A program made the position numbers and the translations under genes. Of a stretch of 64,000 nucleotides of DNA, positions 1-8,612 are shown in pieces. Origin of the DNA: Bacteroidaceae bacterium (GTDB lineage: Bacteria > Bacteroidota > Bacteroidia > Bacteroidales > Bacteroidaceae); NCBI GenBank assembly GCA_017464815.1, contig JAFTYI010000035.1, positions 1 to 64,000 of the forward strand. Reading direction: 5' to 3'. The notes under the pieces are model-generated. The model saw only the letters and a program-made list of their open reading frames with translations. It made no database searches and had not been told where the DNA came from. The number at the start of each line of letters is the position of its first letter. Position 1 is the stretch's first letter.

Positions 1-151
1 ATATATAATATAAAATATTCTTTACATGTTACTATCTCTTTTTTGTTTTCTCATTTTTGCTAACTGTAATCTGTAATAACTGTAATCTGTAATAGCGGGG
101 GGGTGTCTTTTCCTGAATAACAGATTCACCTTGCAAAAAAATGCCCAAAAA

Positions 152-183
152 CTTGCATTCGGCTGAAAAATGTTGTATCTTTG
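152..183 (+). promoter_or_regulatory. Promoter-like site pointing into the 3' end of an opposing gene
   Basis: A perfect Bacteroidota -7 box, TATCTTTG, lies at 176-183, with CTTG at 152-155 about 20 nt upstream. It points right, towards the 3' end of the leftward gene at 239-604, so a transcript from it would be antisense to that gene. No convincing rightward ORF follows. The rest of 1-238 is AT-rich, with a short tandem repeat of AACTGTAATCTGTAAT at about 62-93, and I see nothing else in it. Confidence 0.35.
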
Positions 184-238
184 CAGTAGTTAGAGGAATC
201 CCCCCCACTGACGCGGAGTACCCCGAGAAAAGCCCCCC

Positions 239-604
239 TCAACCACGCCACAACCGAGTGAGCATCCGGATAATCGGCCTCACCACCAACGATTGGCGAC
301 ACAGACAGATGACCAGTCCCCCCATCAAGCAAATGAGCATGGCCAACGCATACCCCATTGCCTCGCTACCAATGGTCTCGACGGACACCACCACCAGCCA
401 TTGCGTGGCATAGAACAGCCACATCAGCCCCACGCCTGCCAGCAGGAAGGCCACCACCACCACAGAGAGCAACGCACCCACCTGCCTAGCCACAAACAGG
501 CGCATGCGTTCGAGGTCCGACATCAATAGCCTGCCCAACAGGGCTGACAGGAGGGCAAACATGCCGCCGCCTGTGGTGGAATTCTTCGCGTCATTCTGAG
601 TCAT
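239..604 (-). CDS. Holin-like small membrane protein (phage holin superfamily III-like)
   Basis: Protein of 121 residues. A short polar N-terminus is followed by an amphipathic stretch and two strong hydrophobic segments at about residues 43-62 and 84-104, ending in a basic tail. This is the pattern of Bacteroidales proteins annotated as phage holin family / Holin-X, which sit in the inner membrane and are usually chromosomal rather than phage-borne; their function is not established. I chose the ATG at 604 because the 20 codons upstream of it in the same frame look non-coding. It is divergent from the SPOR gene at 792. Family assignment is by topology and length, so it is moderate. Confidence 0.6.
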   Translation of the reverse strand: MTQNDAKNSTTGGGMFALLSALLGRLLMSDLERMRLFVARQVGALLSVVVVAFLLAGVGLMWLFYATQWLVVVSVETIGSEAMGYALAMLICLMGGLVICLCRQSLVVRPIIRMLTRLWRG

Positions 605-680
605 AGCGGATGAAACGGGTGTTGTTGATAGGTATTCTACGTGGTTTTGCCGTGAAAAACACAAGATGGAGGGGAAAAGT

Positions 681-712
681 TTTGCTTATCTTGGAAATTC
701 TTTGTAATTTTG
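681..712 (+). promoter_or_regulatory. Promoter of the SPOR lipoprotein gene
   Basis: TTTG at 681-684 and TAATTTTG at 705-712 are separated by 20 nt, matching the Bacteroidota -33/-7 consensus. The start codon follows about 80 nt downstream. Confidence 0.65.
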
Positions 713-791
713 CACGTTAATAACAAACTTATAGAGAGAAAACATCCAAGAGTATAAACCGCTAACAAAGCAAAAAAGAGAAAAAGACGTT

Positions 792-1298
792 ATGAAGAAG
801 TATTTCCTCCTGGCCATCGGCCTGTGTATGACCATGGCTTTCACCACCTCGTGCAAGTCAAGTGAAAGTGCCTACAAGAAGGCTTACGAGAAGGCCAAGC
901 AGCAAGAGCTGGCTCAGACCCCCGTGGAAGAGACCGTAGAGGTGGCCCCCGTGCAGACAGCCCCCGTGCAGACGGCTCCCGTAGCCACCACATCAGCCGT
1001 GGTGCGCGAAGAGAAGGTGACCGTGGTGACAGGCAATGCCCTGCAGGACTTCAGCGTGGTGTGTGGCAGCTTCGGCTCACAGGTGAACGCCAACAACCTG
1101 AAGGCAACGCTTGATGCTGCCGGATACAATGCCGTGGTGGCCTACAATGCGTCGAACAGCATGTATCGCGTCATCGTCAGCACCCATCCCACCCGCGAAG
1201 CAGCCGCACAGGCACGCGAGCAGTTCAAGGCACGCTATGCAGGCGACGCTGCCCATGCCGACTTCCAGAAGGCTTGGTTGCTCTACAACGTGAAGTAA
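792..1298 (+). CDS. SPOR domain lipoprotein
   Basis: Protein of 168 residues. It opens with a lipoprotein signal peptide (MKKYFLLAIGLCMTMAFTTSC) with the lipid-accepting Cys at about residue 21. Next come a charged helix, a low-complexity Pro/Val/Thr linker (PVQTAPVQTAPV, about residues 48-65) and a C-terminal SPOR domain at about residues 83-165 (FSVVCGSF...YNAVVAYN...YRVIVSTHPTREAAAQAR). SPOR domains bind denuded glycan strands of septal peptidoglycan, so the protein probably sits in the envelope at division sites. It is followed closely by ruvX. The GAGAGA-rich spacer contains an in-frame alternative start for ruvX that I rejected. Confidence 0.85.
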   Translation: MKKYFLLAIGLCMTMAFTTSCKSSESAYKKAYEKAKQQELAQTPVEETVEVAPVQTAPVQTAPVATTSAVVREEKVTVVTGNALQDFSVVCGSFGSQVNANNLKATLDAAGYNAVVAYNASNSMYRVIVSTHPTREAAAQAREQFKARYAGDAAHADFQKAWLLYNVK

Positions 1299-1336
1299 GA
1301 GAGAGAGAGCGAGAGAGAGGCATCCCCCCCACAATT

Positions 1337-1786
1337 ATGAGCAGAATACTCGCCATCGACTACGGACAGAAGCGCACGGGGTTGGCAGTGACCGACCCCC
1401 TGCAAATCATCGCCAACGGGCTCACCACCGTGGCCACCGCGCAACTGGAGGCATTCATCCTCGACTACGTGAAGCGCGAGCAGGTGGAGCGCATCGTCGT
1501 GGGCCTTCCCCGGCAGAACTCGGGCGAATACTCCGAGAACATGCGGCGCATCACCCCCTTTGTCAACCGGCTGAAGAAGCTGTTGCCCACGATGCCCGTG
1601 GAGATGACGGACGAGCGGTTCACCTCAGTGCTTGCCCACCGCACCATGCTGGAGGCCGGCCTCAAGAAGAAGGACCGCCAGAACAAGGCACTGGTGGACG
1701 AAATCAGCGCCTGCATCATCCTGCAAAGCTACATGGAGGCGCGAAGAAGCAGTCCGGGAGCCCTGCCACCACATTTCTCACTCTGA
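1337..1786 (+). CDS. ruvX: Putative pre-16S rRNA nuclease / Holliday junction resolvase YqgF (RuvX)
   Basis: Protein of 149 residues covering the whole YqgF RNase H-like fold: RILAIDYGQKRTGLAVTD at the N-terminus, VERIVVGLPRQNSGE in the middle, DERFTS and the closing DEISACIILQSYME. The Asp in AIDYG, the Glu in DERFTS and the Asp in VDEISA are the expected acidic metal-binding residues. Known members mature the 5' end of 16S rRNA. I chose the ATG at 1337 because it gives the usual family length. The longer frame beginning upstream reads through a GA-repeat spacer and the end of the SPOR gene. The def gene follows after a 157-nt spacer containing AATTCATAATT-type repeats. Confidence 0.9.
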   Translation: MSRILAIDYGQKRTGLAVTDPLQIIANGLTTVATAQLEAFILDYVKREQVERIVVGLPRQNSGEYSENMRRITPFVNRLKKLLPTMPVEMTDERFTSVLAHRTMLEAGLKKKDRQNKALVDEISACIILQSYMEARRSSPGALPPHFSL

Positions 1787-1943
1787 GAGCGCGAGCGCGT
1801 TGCCGAAAATTGGTTCGAGCACAACTCTCATCAGCTTCGTAGTCATAATTATTCGCTACCGCTCATCAAAACCTCTTTTGATTTATATAATAAAGGACAG
1901 TCAGAATTCATAATTTAGAATTCATAATTCAGAATTAAAAAAA

Positions 1944-2498
1944 ATGATTCTTCCCATTTATATTTACGGCCAACCCGTGTTGAGGAAAGAGGCCGAAGAC
2001 ATCACCCCCGACTATCCCAACTTGAAAGAGCTCATCGCCAACATGTTTGACACGATGGACCGTGCCGAAGGGTGCGGACTGGCCGCACCGCAGATAGGCC
2101 TTGCCATCCGCGTGGTGGTGATTGACCTCGACGTGTTGAGCGACGACTATCCCCAGTACAAAGGCTACCGACGCGCCTTCATCAACCCCCACATCATCGA
2201 GGTAGGCGAGGAGACCGACTCGAAGGACGAAGGCTGCCTCAGTCTGCCCGGCATCAACGAAGCCGTGAAACGCCCCACACGCATCCACGTGAAGTACTTC
2301 GATGCCGAGTGGCAGGAGCACGACGAGTGGGTCGAGGGATTCGAAGCACGTTGCATGCAACACGAGTTTGACCACCTGGAGGGCAAAATGTTCATCGACC
2401 ACCTTGGAGGCCTGCGCAAGCAGATGATCAAGGGCAAACTGAACAACATGCTCAAGGGCAACGTCCGTTGCTCATACCGCGTGAAGACGGTGAAATAA
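1944..2498 (+). CDS. def: Peptide deformylase
   Basis: Protein of 184 residues with all three deformylase motifs: [10 protein letters not shown] at about residue 43 (motif 1), EGCLSLPG at about 95 (motif 2, metal-binding Cys) and QHEFDHLEG at about 138 (motif 3, HExxH-type with two His ligands and the catalytic Glu). It removes the formyl group from the N-terminal Met of new proteins in the cytoplasm. Length and motif spacing are normal. It lies between ruvX and a TPR gene, the common Bacteroidales order, and probably shares their transcript. Confidence 0.95.
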   Translation: MILPIYIYGQPVLRKEAEDITPDYPNLKELIANMFDTMDRAEGCGLAAPQIGLAIRVVVIDLDVLSDDYPQYKGYRRAFINPHIIEVGEETDSKDEGCLSLPGINEAVKRPTRIHVKYFDAEWQEHDEWVEGFEARCMQHEFDHLEGKMFIDHLGGLRKQMIKGKLNNMLKGNVRCSYRVKTVK

Positions 2499-2568
2499 GA
2501 AAAAATGTAAATGGAGCGACAACTTCCCTTTTAACTCCCGGCGAAGCGATAACTCCCTCTTAAGAACA

Positions 2569-4617
2569 ATGCCCCGACGACGCCTCCTCCTCATCCTCCT
2601 GCTGACGCTCTCCTCCCTCGTGGGAGCAGTGGCGCAAATCAACACCGACCGGGTGATGATGATAGGGCGCAATGCGCTCTATTTCGAGGACTACGTGCTC
2701 TCCATCCGATACTTCAATCAGGTAATCAATGCCAAGCCCTACCTGCACGCCCCCTACTTCTTCCGCGGCCTTGCCAAACTCAACCTGGAGGATTACCAGG
2801 GAGCCGAACAGGATTGCTCGGAAGCCATCGGGCGCAACCCCTTCGTGGTGGACTATTATCAGGCACGGGGCCTTGCACGCATCCATCAGGGAAAGTACAC
2901 CGAGGCCATCAGCGACTATGAGCAGGCACTGGTGCACGCCCCCGAAAACGTAGGGCTTTGGCACAACCTCATCCTTTGCCGCATGCGCGAAAAGGATTAT
3001 GAGGGCGCACGCGCCAGTGTGGAGCACCTGATGAAGGTCTCGTCGCGCTACGTGCCCGCCTACCTGATGAGCAGCGACGTGTGGATGAAGCAGAAGGACA
3101 CCCTGAAGGCCGAAGCCGACATCAATCGCGCCTTGGAACTGGACAAGTACAACGCCGACACGTGGAGCGTGAGAGCCATGCTGCGCCTGCAACAAGAGCG
3201 CTACAAGGAGGCCGAGGAAGACCTCGGACAAGCCATCCACCTGGCCACGCTGAACGTGGGAAACTACATCAACCGCGCCCTTGCACGCTATCACCAGAAC
3301 AACCTGCGCGGAGCCATGAGCGACTACGACCGCGCCGTGGAGATGGAGCCCGGCAACCTCATCGCCCTCTACAACCGGGGCCTGTTGCGTGCTCAGGTGG
3401 GCGATGACAACCGCGCCATCGAGGACTTCGACCGCGTCATCGACATGGAGCCGGAGAACATGATGGCCATCTTCAACCGCGCCATCCTGCGCGACCAGAC
3501 GGGCGACCTGCGCGGAGCCATCAGCGACTACACCACCGTGCTCGACGAGTACCCCGACTTCATTGCCGGCTATCAGCAACGGGCCGCTGCCCGACGCAAA
3601 GCGGGCGACCGACGTGGCGCCCAGCAGGATGAGGACCGCGTGATGAAGGCCGAAATCGACCGGCGCAACGCCCTGTTTGCCAACAAGGATGCCGAAACCG
3701 GGAAGGAAGAAGAGGATGGGGAAGGGGAGAAGACCCGCAAGAAATCAAACCGCAACGTGAAGAACTACCGCAAGCTGGTGGTGGCCGATAGCGAAGAGCT
3801 GCAACAGAAGTACAAGAACGAATACCGCGGACGCGTGCAGAACCGCAACGTGAAGGTGGAGCTGGAGCCCATGTTTGCACTGACCTACTACCACAAGGAC
3901 AACGAGGTGGACCAATCCGTGAACTACCACAAGATGGTGGACGAGCTGAACAATGCCCGCGTGCTTGGCAAACGCCTCTATATCACCAACCGTGAGACAG
4001 CCCTCAATCAGGAACAGATAAACGAACACTTCACCTCGGTGGACAACTACTCGGCCTCCATCGCAAATGCTCCCCAAAGGGCCGACCTCCGCTTTGCCCG
4101 TGCACTGGACTTCTATCTGGTGCAGGACCTCGCCAGCGCCGTGGACGACCTGACGCAAGCCATCCTTGCCGACGAGGAGTTCATGCCCGCCTACTTCAAC
4201 CGGGCACTCGTCCGCTGCAAGCAACTGGAGTATCAGCGGGCCGAAGAGGCAACCGAGCGGGAAGAGCGACACACGCAAACACCCTCCCTACAGGAAAAGC
4301 GCGGACACATCCACGACTACGAACTGGTGCGTGCCGACCTCGACAAGGTCATCCGGCTGGCGCCCGACTTCGAGTATGCCTACTACAACCGCGCCGTGCT
4401 CTTCTGCCAACAGAGCGACTATCATGCAGCCATCGTCGACCTCAACAAAGCCATCGAGGTGAACCCCTCCTTTGGCGAAGCCTACTTCAACCGGGGACTC
4501 ACACACATCTTCCTCGGCCAAGTGAAAGAGGGCCTTGCCGACCTCAGCAAAGCAGGCGAACTGGGCCTCTTCAAAGCCTACAACATCATCAAGCGCTACA
4601 CCGAGGTGGAAGAGTGA
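2569..4617 (+). CDS. Tetratricopeptide repeat protein, exported
   Basis: Protein of 682 residues. A signal peptide (about residues 1-22, ending VGAVAQ) is followed by at least nine TPR units in two blocks, about residues 35-355 and 500-675. The units show the TPR signature of a Tyr/Asn-Arg turn followed by Ala-x2-Asp-Tyr/Leu helices, for example YFNRALVRCKQLEY and YYNRAVLFCQQSDY. A charged Lys/Glu-rich linker (about 365-395) separates the blocks. TPRs are protein-docking scaffolds; the partner is unknown. The signal peptide suggests a periplasmic or outer-membrane-associated location. It is the last gene of the run before thrS. Function beyond scaffolding cannot be read. Confidence 0.85.
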   Translation: MPRRRLLLILLLTLSSLVGAVAQINTDRVMMIGRNALYFEDYVLSIRYFNQVINAKPYLHAPYFFRGLAKLNLEDYQGAEQDCSEAIGRNPFVVDYYQARGLARIHQGKYTEAISDYEQALVHAPENVGLWHNLILCRMREKDYEGARASVEHLMKVSSRYVPAYLMSSDVWMKQKDTLKAEADINRALELDKYNADTWSVRAMLRLQQERYKEAEEDLGQAIHLATLNVGNYINRALARYHQNNLRGAMSDYDRAVEMEPGNLIALYNRGLLRAQVGDDNRAIEDFDRVIDMEPENMMAIFNRAILRDQTGDLRGAISDYTTVLDEYPDFIAGYQQRAAARRKAGDRRGAQQDEDRVMKAEIDRRNALFANKDAETGKEEEDGEGEKTRKKSNRNVKNYRKLVVADSEELQQKYKNEYRGRVQNRNVKVELEPMFALTYYHKDNEVDQSVNYHKMVDELNNARVLGKRLYITNRETALNQEQINEHFTSVDNYSASIANAPQRADLRFARALDFYLVQDLASAVDDLTQAILADEEFMPAYFNRALVRCKQLEYQRAEEATEREERHTQTPSLQEKRGHIHDYELVRADLDKVIRLAPDFEYAYYNRAVLFCQQSDYHAAIVDLNKAIEVNPSFGEAYFNRGLTHIFLGQVKEGLADLSKAGELGLFKAYNIIKRYTEVEE

Positions 4618-4754
4618 TTCCGGATAGTCTCAGCAGCAAACGTGAATTCAATATAAGGAGCAGAGTATCTCCCATATCTCCCCTAAAATCATAAAAAATC
4701 CCCCATGTCCTCATTTTTTTCGTCAGAAAAGCCGTGAAACTCAAAAGAAATAGC

Positions 4755-4762
4755 TAATTTTG
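4755..4762 (+). promoter_or_regulatory. -7 box of the thrS promoter
   Basis: TAATTTTG fits the Bacteroidota -7 consensus and lies about 32 nt before the thrS start. The -33 element is weak. No T-box-like leader is present, as the leader is too short. Confidence 0.5.
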
Positions 4763-4793
4763 CGGCTCAAAAGACGAAAATATAAAACTGAAT

Positions 4794-6734
4794 ATGATAA
4801 AGATTACATTTCCCGACGGTTCCGTTCGTGAATACAACGAAGGAGTAACCGGCCTGCAGATTGCAGAAAGCATCAGTTCGCGCCTGGCACAAGACGTGCT
4901 CGCATGTGGCGTGAATGGAGAAACTTGGGACCTCTCGCGCCCCATCAACAACGACGCCTCCATCGTCCTCTACAAGTGGGACGACGAGCAGGGAAAACAC
5001 GCCTTCTGGCACACCAGCGCCCACCTCTTGGCCGAGGCATTGCAAGAGCTTTATCCCGGCATCCAGTTCGGCATTGGCCCCGCCATCGAAAGCGGCTTCT
5101 ACTACGACGTTGACCCGGGCGAAACCACCATCAAGGAAGGCGACCTCGCCACCATCGAGAAGAAGATGGCCGAACTTGCCGCAAAGAAAGAGACACTCGT
5201 GCGCCAAGACATCACCAAAGCCGACGCCCTGAAGATGTTCGGCGAACGTGGCGAAACATACAAGTGTGAACTGATTTCCGAACTCGAAGACGGCACCATC
5301 ACCACCTACACACAAGGCGCCTTCACCGACCTCTGCCGTGGTCCTCACCTGGTGAGCACAGCCCCCATCAAGGCCATCAAGCTGACCTCCGTAGCAGGTG
5401 CCTACTGGCGTGGGCAGGAAGACCGCAAGCAGTTGACCCGCATCTATGGTATCAGCTTCCCCAAGAAAAAGATGCTCGACGAATACCTGGCCCTGATGGA
5501 AGAGGCCAAGAAACGCGACCATCGCAAGATTGGCAAGGAGATGGAGCTCTTCATGTTCTCCGAAACCGTAGGTAAGGGCCTCCCCATGTGGTTGCCCAAG
5601 GGCACAGCCCTCCGCCTCCGCCTCGAGGACTTCCTCAAGCGCATCCAGAAGCGCTTCGGCTACCAGCAGGTGATGACTCCCCACATCGGTAACAAGGAAC
5701 TGTGGGTAACCTCGGGCCACTACGCCAAGTACGGCAAGGACTCATTCCAACCCATCCACACACCGGAAGAGAACGAAGAGTACCTGCTCAAGCCCATGAA
5801 CTGCCCGCATCATTGCGAAATATATAAGTACAAGCCCCGCTCGTACAAAGACCTGCCCATCCGCTTGGCCGAGTTCGGTACCGTTTACCGCTACGAGCAG
5901 AGTGGCGAGCTGCATGGCCTTACCCGTGTGCGCAGCTTCACTCAGGACGATGCACACATCTTCTGCCGTCCCGACCAGGTGAAGGACGAGTTCCTCCGCG
6001 TGATGGACATCATCTTCATCATCTTCCGCGCACTGAACTTCGAGAACTTCGAAGCACAAATCTCGCTCCGCGACCAAGAGAACCGCGCCAAGTACATCGG
6101 TAGCGATGAGAACTGGGAGCGTGCCGAACGCGCCATTGTGGAGGCTTGCGAGGAGAAGGGCCTGAAGGCCAAGGTAGAGTATGGCGAAGCCGCCTTCTAC
6201 GGTCCCAAGCTCGACTTCATGGTGAAGGACGCCATCGGACGCCGTTGGCAATTGGGCACCATCCAGGTTGACTACAACCTGCCCGAGCGCTTCGAACTCG
6301 AGTATATGGGCTCCGACAACCTGAAGCACCGTCCCGTGATGATTCACCGCGCACCCTTCGGCTCAATGGAACGCTTCTGTGCCGTGCTCATCGAACACAC
6401 CGGTGGCAAGTTCCCCTTGTGGCTCACACCCGACCAAGTGGTGGTGCTCCCCATCTCGGAGAAGTTCAACGACTACGCCGAAGAAGTTCGCGCTTACCTC
6501 GACAGTCAGGACATCCGCGCCATCGTGGACGACCGCAACGAAAAGATTGGTCGCAAGATTCGCGACAACGAATTGAAGCACATCCCTTACCTGCTTATCG
6601 TGGGCGAGAAAGAAGCCGCAAATGGCGAAGTTTCGGTGCGCAAACAGGGCGAAGGAGACCAAGGAAGCAAAAAAATTGAGGAATTTGCAAAGATTTTGAA
6701 CGAAGAAGTTCAAAATATGATAAATAAGTATTAA
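4794..6734 (+). CDS. thrS: Threonyl-tRNA synthetase
   Basis: Protein of 646 residues, normal for the family. Order of domains: TGS (about 1-62), second N-terminal editing domain with the HTSAHLL motif (about residue 75) and CRGPHL (about 182), class II catalytic core (about 240-540) with the zinc-site motif [10 protein letters not shown] at about 333 and [20 protein letters not shown] (motif 2 region) at about 373, then the anticodon-binding domain from about 545 ([14 protein letters not shown]). It charges tRNA-Thr; the editing domain clears Ser-tRNA-Thr. It is upstream of infC-rpmI-rplT, the conserved order in Bacteroidales. Confidence 0.97.
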   Translation: MIKITFPDGSVREYNEGVTGLQIAESISSRLAQDVLACGVNGETWDLSRPINNDASIVLYKWDDEQGKHAFWHTSAHLLAEALQELYPGIQFGIGPAIESGFYYDVDPGETTIKEGDLATIEKKMAELAAKKETLVRQDITKADALKMFGERGETYKCELISELEDGTITTYTQGAFTDLCRGPHLVSTAPIKAIKLTSVAGAYWRGQEDRKQLTRIYGISFPKKKMLDEYLALMEEAKKRDHRKIGKEMELFMFSETVGKGLPMWLPKGTALRLRLEDFLKRIQKRFGYQQVMTPHIGNKELWVTSGHYAKYGKDSFQPIHTPEENEEYLLKPMNCPHHCEIYKYKPRSYKDLPIRLAEFGTVYRYEQSGELHGLTRVRSFTQDDAHIFCRPDQVKDEFLRVMDIIFIIFRALNFENFEAQISLRDQENRAKYIGSDENWERAERAIVEACEEKGLKAKVEYGEAAFYGPKLDFMVKDAIGRRWQLGTIQVDYNLPERFELEYMGSDNLKHRPVMIHRAPFGSMERFCAVLIEHTGGKFPLWLTPDQVVVLPISEKFNDYAEEVRAYLDSQDIRAIVDDRNEKIGRKIRDNELKHIPYLLIVGEKEAANGEVSVRKQGEGDQGSKKIEEFAKILNEEVQNMINKY

Positions 6735-6788
6735 ATTTGCAGCCGCTTATGCATAAGCAACTCGGATTGGGAACAATTCGGGTTGCTT
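6732..6788 (+). promoter_or_regulatory. Promoter and leader hairpin ahead of infC-rpmI-rplT
   Basis: TAAATTTG at 6732-6739, overlapping the end of thrS, matches the -7 consensus. A hairpin follows, with arms AAGCAACTCG (6755-6764) and CGGGTTGCTT (6779-6788), paired with one G-U. No T-run follows, so it is a leader structure rather than a clear terminator. Autoregulation of this operon by L20 or IF3 is known in other bacteria; here it is only a possibility. Confidence 0.45.
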
Positions 6789-6863
6789 GTGTGTTAAATG
6801 ATAAAGAATAAAATTAATAGAATAAAAACAAAAAAGATTCGAAACGAAACATCAGTTTTTTGA

Positions 6864-7469
6864 ATGAAGAACGACAATTTGAAGGGGCAACACCGAATCA
6901 ATGAACAGATTCGTGCCAAAGAAGTCCGCATTGTGGGCGACGATATGGAGCCGGCCGTTTATCCTATCGCACAAGCATTGAGAATGGCAGAAGATAGAGA
7001 AGTAGACCTGGTGGAGATTTCACCCAACGCTCAGCCGCCCGTATGCAAGCTCATCGATTATTCTAAATTTCTTTATCAGTTAAAGAAGCGTCAGAAAGAG
7101 CAGAAGGCCAAGCAAGTGAAGGTCGACGTGAAGGAAATCCGTTTCGGACCCCAAACAGATGACCACGACTATAACTTCAAGCTCAAACATGCCATCGGCT
7201 TCCTGCAGGATGGCGACAAGGTGAAAGCCTACGTCTTCTTCAAGGGACGTAGCATCCTCTTCAAGGAACAGGGCGAAGTGCTCCTGCTGCGTTTCGCCAA
7301 CGACTTGGAAGAATACGGCAAGGTCGACCAGATGCCCGTGCTCGAAGGAAAGCGCATGACCATCTTCATCAGCCCCAAAAAGGGAATGGCCACCAAGAAA
7401 GGAAATGCCACCCCCCAAGCCAAGAACGAAAAGAAGGCCGAGAAGAAGGAAACAACCACCGAAGAGTAA
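6864..7469 (+). CDS. infC: Translation initiation factor IF-3
   Basis: Protein of 201 residues. The N-terminal domain starts [17 protein letters not shown] and runs to the linker with [23 protein letters not shown] (about residues 70-95). The C-terminal alpha/beta domain carries [30 protein letters not shown] Lys-rich tail typical of Bacteroidales follows. IF-3 binds the 30S subunit, prevents premature 50S joining and checks the start codon. The start used is a normal ATG, not the rare AUU/AUC start found in some bacteria. First gene of the infC-rpmI-rplT operon. Confidence 0.95.
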   Translation: MKNDNLKGQHRINEQIRAKEVRIVGDDMEPAVYPIAQALRMAEDREVDLVEISPNAQPPVCKLIDYSKFLYQLKKRQKEQKAKQVKVDVKEIRFGPQTDDHDYNFKLKHAIGFLQDGDKVKAYVFFKGRSILFKEQGEVLLLRFANDLEEYGKVDQMPVLEGKRMTIFISPKKGMATKKGNATPQAKNEKKAEKKETTTEE

Positions 7470-7495
7470 ACAAAAAAAAGAAGAAGAAAACGTGC

Positions 7496-7521
7496 GTAGC
7501 GCCATCGGTATAGTGCGCTGC
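7496..7521 (+). promoter_or_regulatory. Hairpin in the rpmI leader
   Basis: GTAGCGC (7496-7502) can pair with GCGCTGC (7515-7521) in the 88-nt gap before rpmI. The strand AGCGCC is also complementary to GGCGCT at about 7866 in the rplT leader. L20 autoregulates this operon through leader structures in E. coli and other bacteria; a similar role here is speculative. Confidence 0.3.
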
Positions 7522-7557
7522 CACATTATTAATAACAATTTAAACAATTAAAAAAAC

Positions 7558-7755
7558 ATGCCGAAGATTAAGACTAATTCCGGTGCCAAAAAAAGATTCA
7601 CTCTTACCGGAACAGGAAAGATCAAGAGAAAACACGCTTTTCACAGCCACATCTTGACGAAGAAGACTAAGAAGCAAAAGAGAAACCTTTGCCATTCAGG
7701 TTTGGTTGACGCAGCCAACGTGAACTCAGTAAAGCAACTCCTCTGCATGAAGTAA
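7558..7755 (+). CDS. rpmI: 50S ribosomal protein L35
   Basis: Protein of 65 residues, the normal L35 length. It is highly basic, with the signature [20 protein letters not shown] at the N-terminus and the conserved [20 protein letters not shown] segment after it. L35 is a component of the large ribosomal subunit. It lies between infC and rplT as in nearly all bacteria; the gap to rplT is 141 nt. Confidence 0.96.
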   Translation: MPKIKTNSGAKKRFTLTGTGKIKRKHAFHSHILTKKTKKQKRNLCHSGLVDAANVNSVKQLLCMK

Positions 7756-7896
7756 TCTTTCTGAAAGAACGGAAAAAATTAGCGTAAAAGGAATTAATTA
7801 AAGTTATTAACCGAATGTTTAGCTGACTCAAGTTCACCCGATAAAAAACAAAGAAGACAACAGGGTGGCGCTAACGTTCAAAAAGAATTAAAAACT

Positions 7897-8241
7897 ATGC
7901 CAAGATCAGTAAATCATGTAGCTTCAAGAGCTAAGAGAAAGAAAATTTTAGGTCTTACCCGTGGATACTTTGGTGCCCGCAAGAATGTGTGGACAGTTGC
8001 CAAGAACACTTGGGAAAAGGGTCTTACCTATGCATTCCGCGACCGTCGTAACAAGAAGCGCACTTTCCGCGCATTGTGGATTCAGCGTATCAACGCCGCC
8101 GCTCGCTTGGAAGGTATGTCTTACTCAACACTGATGGGTGCTCTCCACAAGGCAGGTATCGAAATCAACCGCAAGGTGTTGGCTGACCTCGCCATGAATC
8201 ACCCCGAAGCATTCAAGGCTATCGTTGCCAAGGTGAAGTAA
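7897..8241 (+). CDS. rplT: 50S ribosomal protein L20
   Basis: Protein of 114 residues, the normal L20 length: [20 protein letters not shown], then [16 protein letters not shown] and [21 protein letters not shown], closing with the globular part ([19 protein letters not shown]). The basic N-terminal helix threads through 23S rRNA; the C-terminal domain can bind operon mRNA in well-studied bacteria. It is the last gene of the operon and is followed directly by an intrinsic terminator. Confidence 0.97.
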   Translation: MPRSVNHVASRAKRKKILGLTRGYFGARKNVWTVAKNTWEKGLTYAFRDRRNKKRTFRALWIQRINAAARLEGMSYSTLMGALHKAGIEINRKVLADLAMNHPEAFKAIVAKVK

Positions 8242-8268
8242 GAAAAGAATTTTTTCAGATTTACATAA

Positions 8269-8312
8269 CATGACCCGCTTTTCATCCGTTGAAGAGCGGG
8301 TCATCGTTTTTT
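8269..8312 (+). terminator. Intrinsic terminator of the infC-rpmI-rplT operon
   Basis: ATGACCCGCT (8270-8279) pairs perfectly with AGCGGGTCAT (8295-8304) around a 15-nt loop, followed by a run of seven T. Confidence 0.9.
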
Positions 8313-8325
8313 TATCCCCCCTTGT

Positions 8326-8378
8326 AGAAAGCGAGCATCATTTCTTCATTCCATTGCAGAAAGCGAGCATCATTTCTT
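8326..8378. repeat. Two direct copies of a 21-bp sequence, 32 bp apart
   Basis: AGAAAGCGAGCATCATTTCTT occurs at 8326-8346 and 8358-8378. A degraded third unit may continue beyond the MITE-like element (CATTCCATAGGAAAGAGCAGGCCATCG at about 8617), which suggests that element landed in a pre-existing tandem repeat. Confidence 0.6.
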
Positions 8379-8380
8379 TA

Positions 8381-8612
8381 GGGCCAGTCCGAAAAGTCGG
8401 TTGCAAATTATGCCGTCTCTGTGTCATTCTGAACGCAGTGAAGAATCTGAATACGTCAGCATTATAGTATTCTGCTTGCGTTTACAGATTTTTCGGACAG
8501 AGTCCTCAACAACTCGTCTTCACTGCGTTCAGACGAGTTGTTGAGCGTAGCGAAAAATGACAGAGACATCATGTAAACCAACTTAGATACAACCGACTTT
8601 TCGGACTGACCC
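8381..8612. mobile_element. MITE-like element with 23-bp terminal inverted repeats
   Basis: The left end (8381-8403, GGGCCAGTCCGAAAAGTCGG...) and right end (8590-8612) are inverted copies with one mismatch in 23 bp. A subterminal inverted similarity follows (GTCTCTGTGTCATT at about 8415 against AATGACAGAGAC at about 8556). The centre holds a perfect 13-bp stem, CAACAACTCGTCT / AGACGAGTTGTTG. It is about 232 bp long with no ORF, so any transposition would need a transposase elsewhere. I could not identify a certain target-site duplication. Confidence 0.65.

Noticed and set aside
4767-5720. 317-codon open frame opposite thrS, and similar long frames opposite the TPR gene (2560-3579) and nifJ
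   Set aside because: All lie wholly inside strongly supported genes and have the composition of antisense shadows.
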